A stretch of DNA of 26,552 nucleotides from a virus, in the IMG/VR virus record IMGVR_UViG_3300013372_002806, positions 1 through 26,552 of that record. One strand, given 5' to 3'. This document shows positions 13,453-17,718 of this stretch, piece by piece. A program made the translations under genes and the position numbers. The notes beneath the pieces were generated by a model. It did not search any database, had not been told where the DNA came from, and saw only the letters and a program-made list of their open reading frames with translations. Position 1 is the first letter of the stretch, and each line of letters begins with the position of its first letter.

Positions 13453-13515
13453 TTGACAATTAATAAAATATTCGTATATTTGCATATATTTATTAATCAA
13501 ACGGGGAAACCCTTA
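13453..13515 (+). promoter_or_regulatory. Promoter and leader hairpin of tRNA block 2
   Basis: TTG 13453-13455, exactly 19 bases, TATATTTG 13475-13482, a perfect consensus. The leader hairpin GGG-GAAA-CCC follows at about 13504-13512. Bases 13445-13509 are identical to 16627-16691. Confidence 0.92.
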
Positions 13516-13527
13516 AAATAAAAAACA

Positions 13528-13611
13528 ATGAGAACATTAACTAACATATTTGACAACGCATTTTTTGCAGCCGAAGAGGATTACTCTTTGGAAGGTCAAG
13601 CATTGTCATAA
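13528..13611 (+). CDS. Leader ORF of tRNA block 2 (27 aa)
   Basis: Starts MRTLTNIFDNAFFAAEEDYS and ends GQALS. It lies in the position taken by the other two tRNA-block leader ORFs: right after the leader hairpin and before an intrinsic terminator. The three peptides share no clear sequence, so translation itself, rather than the product, may matter. Whether it is expressed is not shown by the sequence. Confidence 0.45.
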   Translation: MRTLTNIFDNAFFAAEEDYSLEGQALS

Positions 13612-13638
13612 GTTAACGTTTAAAATAACTAAAGATAA

Positions 13639-13669
13639 AAAGCCTGACCTAATAAGTCAGGCTTTTTTT
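13639..13669 (+). terminator. Intrinsic terminator or attenuator before tRNA-Phe
   Basis: AAAGCCTGAC (13639-13648) pairs with GTCAGGCTTT (13656-13665), followed by a T-run to 13669. tRNA-Phe starts 15 bases later. Confidence 0.88.
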
Positions 13670-13683
13670 ATGGAATAATAATT

Positions 13684-13755
13684 GGTGCTGTAACTCAGAG
13701 GTAGAGTGTCGCCCTGAAGAGGCGATGGTCGTGGGTTCGAATCCCACTGGCACCA
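13684..13755 (+). tRNA. tRNA-Phe (GAA)
   Basis: Acceptor GGTGCTG/TGGCACC, D-arm ACTC..GAGT, anticodon arm TCGCC-CTGAAGA-GGCGA (GAA), T-arm GTGGG-TTCGAAT-CCCAC. Confidence 0.93.
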
Positions 13756-13757
13756 CA

Positions 13758-13835
13758 AAAGACAAATAGACCACACCTAGGGTTAGTGATTTAATTAAAG
13801 GGTCCATTCAGTATACAAGGCTGAAATTTGTCTTT
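13758..13835 (+). ncRNA. tRNA-sized three-way-junction element
   Basis: AAAGACAAAT (13758-13767) and ATTTGTCTTT (13826-13835) pair perfectly over 10 bp and enclose GACC/GGTC (13769-13772 with 13801-13804) and TTCAG/CTGAA (13807-13811 with 13821-13825). It fills the whole gap between tRNA-Phe and tRNA-Glu. It does not fold as a standard tRNA. It could be a processed small RNA or a decayed tRNA. Confidence 0.5.
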
Positions 13836-13838
13836 CAT

Positions 13839-13911
13839 GGCCTCATCGTCTAGTTGGTCAGGACGTGCCCCTTTCACGGGTAAAACACGGGTTCGAATCC
13901 CGTTGAGGCTA
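13839..13911 (+). tRNA. tRNA-Glu (TTC)
   Basis: Acceptor GGCCTCA/TGAGGCT, D-arm GTCTAGTTGGTCAGGAC, anticodon loop CTTTCAC (TTC), T-arm ACGGG-TTCGAAT-CCCGT. Confidence 0.93.
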
Positions 13912-13919
13912 CTAAAATT

Positions 13920-13991
13920 GGTCTATTGGTGAAAAAGTTATCATCCAACACTGTCACTGTTGAGTAGACGGAGCGTTACCGTCATAGACCG
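13920..13991 (+). tRNA. tRNA-Asp (GTC), atypical T-loop
   Basis: Acceptor GGTCTAT/ATAGACC, D-arm GTGA..TCAT, anticodon arm CAACA-CTGTCAC-TGTTG (GTC), T-stem GACGG/CCGTC with loop AGCGTTA instead of TTCGANN. Discriminator G73 is the usual Asp identity base, which supports the call despite the odd T-loop. Confidence 0.8.
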
Positions 13992-14008
13992 CACAGATGA
14001 GACTGTTA

Positions 14009-14046
14009 CTAATTCATAGAACTACATATTGTTAGCGTAGAATTAG
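14009..14046 (+). other. Hairpin between tRNA-Asp and tRNA-Ala
   Basis: CTAATTC (14009-14015) pairs perfectly with GAATTAG (14040-14046), with an inner CTAC/GTA helix. ACAG/CTGT forms a smaller hairpin just before it (13993-14006). No gene is seen here. Confidence 0.4.
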
Positions 14047-14052
14047 AAAATT

Positions 14053-14126
14053 GGGGGCACATGTACCAAGGCTGGCGAGAAATACTTGCAATATTTCTGA
14101 GAAGATTTCGATTATCTTTGTCTCCA
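14053..14126 (+). tRNA. tRNA-Ala (TGC)
   Basis: Acceptor GGGGGCA/TGTCTCC (two G-U pairs), anticodon arm AAATA-CTTGCAA-TATTT (TGC), T-arm AAGAT-TTCGATT-ATCTT. The D-arm is weak and base 8 is C rather than T, so charging by the host is uncertain. Confidence 0.75.
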
Positions 14127-14135
14127 CTCGGCAAT

Positions 14136-14223
14136 CTCTGGTAATTTTATTTACTAGATAAAGGTTAAAAACATAGGTAAAAACAGATATTTTAAATTCT
14201 ATCTGGTAACCTCTGGTAATTTT
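14136..14223 (+). repeat. 13-bp direct repeats 75 bp apart
   Basis: CTCTGGTAATTTT occurs at 14136-14148 and 14211-14223. A partial third copy (CTGGTAAC) lies at 14203. Between them CAGATA (14184-14189) and TATCTG form a hairpin. The spacing of about one tRNA suggests a tRNA lost or eroded between two copies. Confidence 0.6.
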
Positions 14224-14295
14224 GGGAGATACTTTAATTGGTTAGAAGGCCACCTAGACGGGTGGTAGTGTAGGGTTCGAAACCCTCTCTCTCAA
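14223..14295 (+). tRNA. tRNA-like gene, anticodon uncertain
   Basis: Acceptor TGGGAGA/TCTCTCA, D-arm CTTT-AATTGGTTAG-AAGG and a TTCGAAA T-loop on an AGGG/CCCT stem are clear. The anticodon arm CCACC-TAGACG-GGTGG has only six loop bases, so no anticodon can be assigned. One missing base (real, or a sequencing error) would explain it. Confidence 0.6.
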
Positions 14296-14333
14296 CAAAT
14301 TAGAAAAAACTTTAAAAAAGTTTAAATAAAAAC

Positions 14334-14364
14334 TTGTTTAATTTAAAAGTTATGTATATATTTG
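14334..14364 (+). promoter_or_regulatory. Internal promoter in tRNA block 2
   Basis: TTG 14334-14336, 20 bases, TATATTTG 14357-14364. RNA would begin about 14368, just before the structured element at 14379. Unlike the block-opening promoters it has no GC leader hairpin, tiny ORF or terminator. Confidence 0.8.
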
Positions 14365-14378
14365 CATAAATAAAAAAG

Positions 14379-14453
14379 GGTTAGTTCTATGAGGGGTTGT
14401 AAAAAGATAATCATAGGGAATTATGTCAGAAGTCCTACAGACATAACTAATCA
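14379..14453 (+). ncRNA. tRNA-sized three-way junction at the start of a transcript
   Basis: GGTTAGT (14379-14385) pairs over 7 bp with ACTAATC (14446-14452), leaving a single unpaired base like a tRNA discriminator. Inside are CTATGA/TCATAG (14387-14392 with 14411-14416) and TATGTC/GACATA (14422-14427 with 14440-14445, 12-base loop). There is no standard D or T arm. It may be a leader-RNA structure or a highly altered tRNA. Confidence 0.5.
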
Positions 14454-14530
14454 TATAGGGAAATATATCAGTTGGTAGAATATGGGCACTTTATAGAGCC
14501 TATAGGTCGCAACTCTGGTTCCTCTTGCCA

Positions 14531-14602
14531 AGTAAAGTATCTCAACTGGATAGAGACCCTGCTTGGAGCAGGATGATACGAGTTCGAATCTCGTCTTTAC
14601 AC
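14531..14602 (+). tRNA. tRNA, probably Pro (TGG), compact anticodon stem
   Basis: Acceptor GTAAAG/CTTTAC (first pair mismatched), D-stem TCTC/GAGA, T-arm ACGAG-TTCGAAT-CTCGT. The anticodon arm reads CCTG-CTTGGAG-CAGG, giving TGG with U33, but only four stem pairs if the loop is seven bases. A clearer Pro(TGG) gene is at 16885, so this may be diverging. Confidence 0.65.
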
Positions 14603-14621
14603 TAATTTTAAATTTAATACT

Positions 14622-14795
14622 ATGGCAACAGCTGCAAAACGTTCTAGACAGTCTAGAGTAATTACAATGCTTGAGAAGCAATTAAAAAGTGGTGTAAAAA
14701 CCAAAAAGAAAACAACGGATGTTAAAGTTCCTTTGACAGATTCTGATATCAAAAGAATCAACAAAGAAATTGAGACTCTAAACAAAAGCTTATAA
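14622..14795 (+). CDS. Small basic helical protein (57 aa)
   Basis: Starts MATAAKRSRQSRVITMLEKQ, continues through KTKKKTTDVK and ends in a helix (IKRINKEIETLNKSL). It is rich in lysine, arginine and threonine at the start, which suggests nucleic-acid or phosphate binding. The stop overlaps the next ATG by one base (TAATG), so it is coupled to the gene at 14795. It directly follows a tRNA on the same transcript. No family recognised. Confidence 0.7.
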   Translation: MATAAKRSRQSRVITMLEKQLKSGVKTKKKTTDVKVPLTDSDIKRINKEIETLNKSL

Positions 14796-15136
14796 TGAAA
14801 GCAGATTTTAGAAAAACAGAATATTACACTTCTTATAACGCTAATAAGCCAGTAGAATTGGATAGTTCAAAGTTTCCCGATTTCAAAGGTGAAACTGAAG
14901 AAGATTTTTTAGAGTATATTTCAGAAAATTTAGATGAATGGACCAATACTGACGAAGATTTACCTTTTGATGAGGAAACTATGGATGCATTATATGAATT
15001 ACAAAATGGTTCTATGGTAGAGTATTGGGGTTCATATAGAAATTATTTCGAAGGTGACCTTCAAATAGGTAAAGAAACACCAGAAGATAACTATAAAAGT
15101 GGTAATTTTCTAGTGAATCATTCAGTATCAATTTAA
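14795..15136 (+). CDS. Acidic protein of unknown function (113 aa)
   Basis: Starts MKADFRKTEYYTSYNANKP. It is strongly acidic (EETEEDFLEYI-like stretches, TDEDLPFDEE) with aromatic residues in the second half (MVEYWGSYRNYFEGD). It is coupled to the basic gene before it by a one-base overlap. An acidic and a basic partner in one operon might bind each other, but nothing proves it. Confidence 0.7.
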   Translation: MKADFRKTEYYTSYNANKPVELDSSKFPDFKGETEEDFLEYISENLDEWTNTDEDLPFDEETMDALYELQNGSMVEYWGSYRNYFEGDLQIGKETPEDNYKSGNFLVNHSVSI

Positions 15137-15183
15137 AAATAAAGATAAAAAAAGATTATTTCAGCAACAAAAAATCTATAACC

Positions 15184-15268
15184 TATTAAGCTCGTTGTCG
15201 TTGGTTCGAGTCCAACCATGTGTATCTTGATGAAAAGCATGTAGCTCAGTTGGTTAGAGCACGAAAAA
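15184..15268 (+). tRNA. Possible permuted tRNA: 3' half before 5' half
   Basis: First comes a tRNA 3' half: T-arm GTTGG-TTCGAGT-CCAAC (15200-15216), acceptor strand CATGTGT (15217-15223) and base A. After 10 bases comes a tRNA 5' half: acceptor strand AAGCATG (15235-15241), TA, and D-arm GCTC-AGTTGGTTA-GAGC. GCATG can pair with CATGT (four Watson-Crick pairs and one wobble), and ACGA (15261-15264) can pair with TCGT (15192-15195) as an anticodon stem. Neither half has another partner nearby. Two unrelated tRNA fragments is the alternative. Confidence 0.4.
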
Positions 15269-15269
15269 G

Positions 15270-15415
15270 AAAAAAGTTAATCTTGTTATCGCATAAAGTT
15301 TCCTTGTTCTATACAAAATAAGGTGGTGGACGTTGATGGTTAACCATTGACCCCAAAATCCACGAATTAACGTGGTGTTAATGATGTCAAAATTAATAAC
15401 GGATGTATGTCCATG
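15270..15415 (+). other. Non-coding stretch with hairpins
   Basis: No gene is seen. It holds the palindrome ATGGTTAACCAT (15336-15347), the hairpin CCACG-AATTAA-CGTGG (15360-15375), and a further TTAAT/ATTAA pairing after it. It lies between the permuted tRNA-like locus and the long Leu-like tRNA. Confidence 0.4.
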
Positions 15416-15537
15416 TGATAAGTGGCGAAACTGGTAGACGCAATGGTGAGTTAAACGAAGGGACTATCCTAAACCTCATCCTCATTTGGAGGACAACTGT
15501 TGGATATTTAATGTAGGTTCGAACCCTATCTTATCAA
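15416..15537 (+). tRNA. Enlarged Leu-like tRNA (about 122 nt), possible insertion
   Basis: The ends are standard: acceptor TGATAAG/CTTATCA, Leu-type D-arm GCG-AAACTGGTAGA-CGC, T-arm GTAGG-TTCGAAC-CCTAT. The middle is about 35 bases too long. GGTGA (15444) and TCATC could form an anticodon stem around GTTAAAC plus about 19 extra bases (anticodon TAA). AATGG/TCATT is an alternative stem. An intron-like insertion or a hairpin insertion (TCCTC/GAGGA) would explain it. Anticodon not certain. Confidence 0.55.
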
Positions 15538-15598
15538 CTATATTACTTTTACATATTTTAAAATTATTTAGATAAAACAAATAACTAATATATTTATA

Positions 15599-15632
15599 AA
15601 TAACCACTAGATTCATTTTTAGTGGTTATTTT
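15599..15632 (+). terminator. Intrinsic terminator ending tRNA block 2
   Basis: AATAACCACTA (15599-15609) pairs over 11 bp with TAGTGGTTATT (15620-15630), followed by a short T-rich tail. It lies after the last tRNA of the block and before the membrane-protein gene. Confidence 0.7.
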
Positions 15633-15695
15633 AGTAAATAAGATTTGTTTAATAAATAACTTAAACAATGACCATTAAACACAAATATATGGATA

Positions 15696-16142
15696 GTGAT
15701 AGTAGAAGCGATAAACAGGAAAGTCTTGGGGACAGTTTGCCTAATGACAGCGACATTCCTGAACCCTTTGGGTTTCGACATATTGGTTTACAAACTGACA
15801 GAATTAACGAAAGATTATTGGCATACAATGTTCGTACTTTATGGATTTGCATTCCTCTCGTTTATATTATCGTTTCTTTCATTTAAATTAAATAATAAAA
15901 CTTTAGGTAATAGCTTAATGACGATAGCATTATTTCTAAATCCTTTGGGTTATGATTTAGTAGTTTATTGGATTAATTCCTTAACGAAAGATTATTGGAT
16001 GACAATAAGTATAATGTATATGTTAGCAGGGTTTTTCTTTGCATTATTTATGTACTTTTATAATATTAATCCTATGCTTGCATTTAAATATCATTCAATT
16101 AAAACACGAAATAATATAAAACGTAAATTAAAAGGTAAATAA
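15696..16142 (+). CDS. Four-helix membrane protein with internal duplication (148 aa)
   Basis: Two tandem repeats are visible: LGTVCLMTATFLNPLGFDIL to TKDYWHTMFVLYG, and LGNSLMTIALFLNPLGYDLV to TKDYWMTISIMYM. Each has two membrane helices with F-L-N-P-L-G-(F/Y)-D and L-T-K-D-Y-W as landmarks. The frame opens without an ATG; GTG at 15696 is the likely start, though an upstream ATG at 15668 lies in another frame and could point to a frameshift. A basic tail ends the chain. The next gene starts one base after its stop, so they are coupled. No transporter family is recognised. Confidence 0.75.
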   Translation: MIVEAINRKVLGTVCLMTATFLNPLGFDILVYKLTELTKDYWHTMFVLYGFAFLSFILSFLSFKLNNKTLGNSLMTIALFLNPLGYDLVVYWINSLTKDYWMTISIMYMLAGFFFALFMYFYNINPMLAFKYHSIKTRNNIKRKLKGK

Positions 16143-16143
16143 A

Positions 16144-16581
16144 ATGGAAAACTTTGATGACCTCTTTAATAAATTCTTTGGTAAAAAGAAAAAAGAAGAA
16201 GAAAAATTTATAGATAAAGAAGCCAAAAAAATTATTGATATGATTAATAGTTTTAAAAATATTAATGGTGATGGTAATTATACTGGTGAAGAATTAGAAA
16301 AACTTGATGACGAATTAGAAATTAAATTAGGTGAACCAGATGAAATAGAATATTCTACTGATGGTGAAATGTATTTTGAAAAACGTATGTGGTATAATCC
16401 GTTAGGTGTGATAATTAAAACTCTAGTTAGTGATGAACCACTTGAACCAGAATTACCTCTAGAAGAACAATTGGAAAAAGCTATTAGTGTTGAAAATTAT
16501 GAGTTAGCAGCTGAATTAAGAGATAAAATCAAAAAAGCTGTGGCTAAAGAAAAAAGAAGATTAAAAAAGTTAAATACTTAA
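16144..16581 (+). CDS. Acidic protein with C-terminal UVR-like motif (145 aa)
   Basis: The N-terminus (MENFDDLFNKFFGKKKKEEE) is charged and helical. Residues about 110-135 read LEEQLEKAISVENYELAAEL followed by RDKIKKA, the UVR (UvrB/UvrC interaction) coiled-coil motif also found in McsA and Clp-related proteins. It probably mediates contact with a host protein such as UvrB/UvrC or a Clp protease. The middle is acidic and includes YFEKRMWYNPLG. It is coupled to the membrane protein before it. Confidence 0.75.
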   Translation: MENFDDLFNKFFGKKKKEEEKFIDKEAKKIIDMINSFKNINGDGNYTGEELEKLDDELEIKLGEPDEIEYSTDGEMYFEKRMWYNPLGVIIKTLVSDEPLEPELPLEEQLEKAISVENYELAAELRDKIKKAVAKEKRRLKKLNT

Positions 16582-16634
16582 AGTACATATATTCAGTGGT
16601 TTAAAAAATAATATTAAATTTTTAATAAAAAAAC

Positions 16635-16697
16635 TTGACAATTAATAAAATATTCGTATATTTGCATATATTTATTAATCAAACGGGGAAAACCCCA
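16635..16697 (+). promoter_or_regulatory. Promoter and leader hairpin of tRNA block 3
   Basis: TTG 16635-16637, 19 bases, TATATTTG 16657-16664, then GGGG-AAAA-CCCC at 16685-16696. Identical to the block 2 promoter over 65 bases; the loop and right arm of the hairpin differ by compensating changes. Confidence 0.92.
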
Positions 16698-16712
16698 CAA
16701 AAATTAGAAACA

Positions 16713-16811
16713 ATGATGACAACAAAAACATATCAAAAACAGTATCAACCTAAAGGCGGAACGCCTCAAGGCACAACTGGGTATGTCATGAAGTCAAACA
16801 TGATAAAATAA
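16713..16811 (+). CDS. Leader ORF of tRNA block 3 (32 aa)
   Basis: Starts MMTTKTYQKQYQPKGGTPQG and ends MKSNMIK. Polar and basic, with no membrane segment, so unlike the block 1 peptide. Same location relative to leader hairpin and terminator as the other two leader ORFs. Expression not shown. Confidence 0.45.
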   Translation: MMTTKTYQKQYQPKGGTPQGTTGYVMKSNMIK

Positions 16812-16835
16812 AACAATACGCAAGTATTATTTGTT

Positions 16836-16869
16836 AACCCAGTTAGAGAAATCTAAACTGGGTTTTTTT
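16836..16869 (+). terminator. Intrinsic terminator or attenuator before tRNA-Pro
   Basis: AACCCAGTT (16836-16844) pairs with AACTGGGTT (16856-16864), with an inner AGA-GAAA-TCT cap, followed by a T-run to 16869. tRNA-Pro begins 16 bases later. Confidence 0.88.
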
Positions 16870-16884
16870 ATGCAACAAAATAAA

Positions 16885-16957
16885 CTAGATGTGGGAAAGT
16901 TGGAAATCCGCTACACTTGGACCGTAGAGACCGCAAGTTCGAATCTTGCCATTTAGA
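16885..16957 (+). tRNA. tRNA-Pro (TGG)
   Basis: Acceptor CTAGATG/CATTTAG with the C1-G72 pair typical of proline, D-stem GGA/TCC, anticodon arm CTACA-CTTGGAC-CGTAG (TGG, one A-C mismatch), T-arm GCAAG-TTCGAAT-CTTGC. Confidence 0.85.
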
Positions 16958-17017
16958 CAAATAGAATAAAATAAAAATTATGAAAAATATAAAGAAGATA
17001 AAGAAACAGGTATAACT

Positions 17018-17054
17018 CTCTAAAAATTAGAGGGTGATACAATATGCCCTCTAA
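17018..17054 (+). promoter_or_regulatory. Alternative hairpins overlapping the tRNA-Lys acceptor
   Basis: TTAGAGGG (17027-17034) can pair with CTCTAA (17018-17023) or, over 8 bp, with CCCTCTAA (17047-17054). The latter is the 5' acceptor strand of tRNA-Lys. The three pairings exclude each other, so the region could act as a folding switch or a processing control. Confidence 0.5.
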
Positions 17055-17116
17055 GCTTTAAGGTGAAGCACGATACTTTTAATATCGGGAAAACGGTCCA
17101 ATACCGTTAGGGGGTA
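17046..17116 (+). tRNA. tRNA-Lys (TTT), atypical T-loop
   Basis: Acceptor GCCCTCT/AGGGGGT, D-arm GCTT-TAAGGTG-AAGC, anticodon arm CGATA-CTTTTAA-TATCG (TTT), T-stem AACGG/CCGTT with loop TCCAATA. Base 8 is A rather than T. All stems pair, so it is likely real although standard search tools may score it low. Confidence 0.78.
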
Positions 17117-17120
17117 CAAA

Positions 17121-17158
17121 GTGTTCATTATAATTGCATGTTCAAGTACAATGAACGC
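17121..17158 (+). other. 9-bp hairpin between tRNA-Lys and tRNA-Gly
   Basis: GTGTTCATT (17121-17129) pairs with AATGAACGC (17150-17158) around a 20-base loop. AATGAAC recurs at 17167-17173. No ORF or T-run. Confidence 0.45.
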
Positions 17159-17188
17159 TAAGAAATAATGAACAAAAAATAAAACAAC

Positions 17189-17261
17189 GCAGTGTTCGCA
17201 TAGTGGCTATTGTGCCTGACTTCCAATCAGGAGTTCGTGAGTTCGAGTCTCACACGCTGCA
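17189..17261 (+). tRNA. tRNA-Gly (TCC)
   Basis: Acceptor GCAGTGT/ACGCTGC, anticodon arm CCTGA-CTTCCAA-TCAGG (TCC), T-arm GTGAG-TTCGAGT-CTCAC. Confidence 0.92.
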
Positions 17262-17268
17262 CAAATTT

Positions 17269-17340
17269 TGAAGTATAATGTAACGGTTAGCATTACTGGT
17301 TTTGAGCCAGTCCGTCTAGGTTCGAATCCTAGTACTTCAA
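17269..17340 (+). tRNA. tRNA-Gln (TTG)
   Basis: Acceptor TGAAGTA/TACTTCA, D-stem ATGT/GCAT, anticodon arm ACTGG-TTTTGAG-CCAGT (TTG), T-arm CTAGG-TTCGAAT-CCTAG. The U1-A72 end pair is typical for glutamine. Confidence 0.93.
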
Positions 17341-17344
17341 CTAA

Positions 17345-17407
17345 AGAATGGTTTCAGCAAGTTAACAAACATCAAATTTTTACTTTGAATCGTAACATGC
17401 CATTCTG
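17345..17407 (+). ncRNA. Mini-tRNA-like element (63 nt) with no T-arm
   Basis: AGAATGG (17345-17351) pairs perfectly with CCATTCT (17400-17406), and TCAAA-TTTTTAC-TTTGA forms a perfect 5-bp, 7-base-loop arm that would read TTT if it is an anticodon. No T-arm and only a poor D-arm are possible. It resembles armless mitochondrial tRNAs, or may be an unrelated small RNA. Confidence 0.45.
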
Positions 17408-17412
17408 TATTT

Positions 17413-17483
17413 GGGGACAACAGGCAAGGTGCCGAGCAGGTCTGTAAAACCTCACTGGGATGGTTCGATTCCATCTGGCCCCA
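17413..17483 (+). tRNA. tRNA-Tyr (GTA), short variable loop
   Basis: Acceptor GGGGACA/TGGCCCC (one mismatch), D-stem GGC/GCC, anticodon arm AGGT-CTGTAAA-ACCT (GTA), T-arm GATGG-TTCGATT-CCATC. Bacterial Tyr tRNAs normally have a long variable arm; this one does not. Confidence 0.8.
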
Positions 17484-17489
17484 CAAAAA

Positions 17490-17547
17490 ATCGCTGACTT
17501 AAATGTCAAAGGAGTGTAATGATATCAACTCAAATAAGGTAAGCGAT
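17490..17547 (+). ncRNA. Three-way-junction element between tRNA-Tyr and tRNA-Thr
   Basis: ATCGCT (17490-17495) pairs with AGCGAT (17542-17547), enclosing TGAC-TTAAAT-GTCA and GAGT/ACTC (12-base loop with the palindrome TGATATCA). It fills the gap between two tRNAs and lacks tRNA hallmarks. Confidence 0.4.
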
Positions 17548-17561
17548 ACCATCTCATTTTT

Positions 17562-17633
17562 GCACATATAGTTTAACAGGAAAAATAGAGGATTTGTAAC
17601 CCTCAGTTGTCGGGTCAGTTCCGTCTATGTGCT
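17562..17633 (+). tRNA. tRNA-Thr (TGT)
   Basis: Acceptor GCACATA/TATGTGC, D-stem GTTT/AAAT, anticodon arm GAGGA-TTTGTAA-CCCTC (TGT, one A-C mismatch), T-stem GTCGG/CCGTC with loop GTCAGTT in place of TTCGANN. Confidence 0.75.
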
Positions 17634-17664
17634 CTAATAATTTAATAAATAACTTATCATTTAT

Positions 17665-17694
17665 TTGGTGGGTTATTTTTTTTTATTATCTTTG
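17665..17694 (+). promoter_or_regulatory. Bacteroidetes-type promoter
   Basis: TTG 17665-17667, 19 bases, TATCTTTG 17687-17694, followed 24 bases later by the ATG at 17719. It rules out the longer TTG-initiated reading from 17665. Confidence 0.85.
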
Positions 17695-17718
17695 TGCTTT
17701 AATTATAAAAATACAAAA

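Noticed and set aside
14422-14453. T-arm reading of the element at 14379-14453
   Set aside because: The required 5-bp stem with 7-base loop does not pair; only a 6-bp stem with 12-base loop fits, so it was not called a tRNA.
14457-14526. Lys-like tRNA remnant (D-loop AGTTGGTAGA, CTTTATA, GGTCGCA)
   Set aside because: The anticodon loop would be 10 bases, the T-arm does not pair and there is no TTCGA. At most a decayed copy; not listed as a gene.
15668-15886. 72-residue ORF overlapping the duplicated membrane protein
   Set aside because: It overlaps the frame with clear internal repeats and membrane helices; it may contribute only a few codons if there is a frameshift.
16981-17016. 11-codon ORF after tRNA-Pro (MKNIKKIKKQV)
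   Set aside because: Too short and lysine-biased as expected by chance in A-rich DNA; no promoter or coupling supports it.
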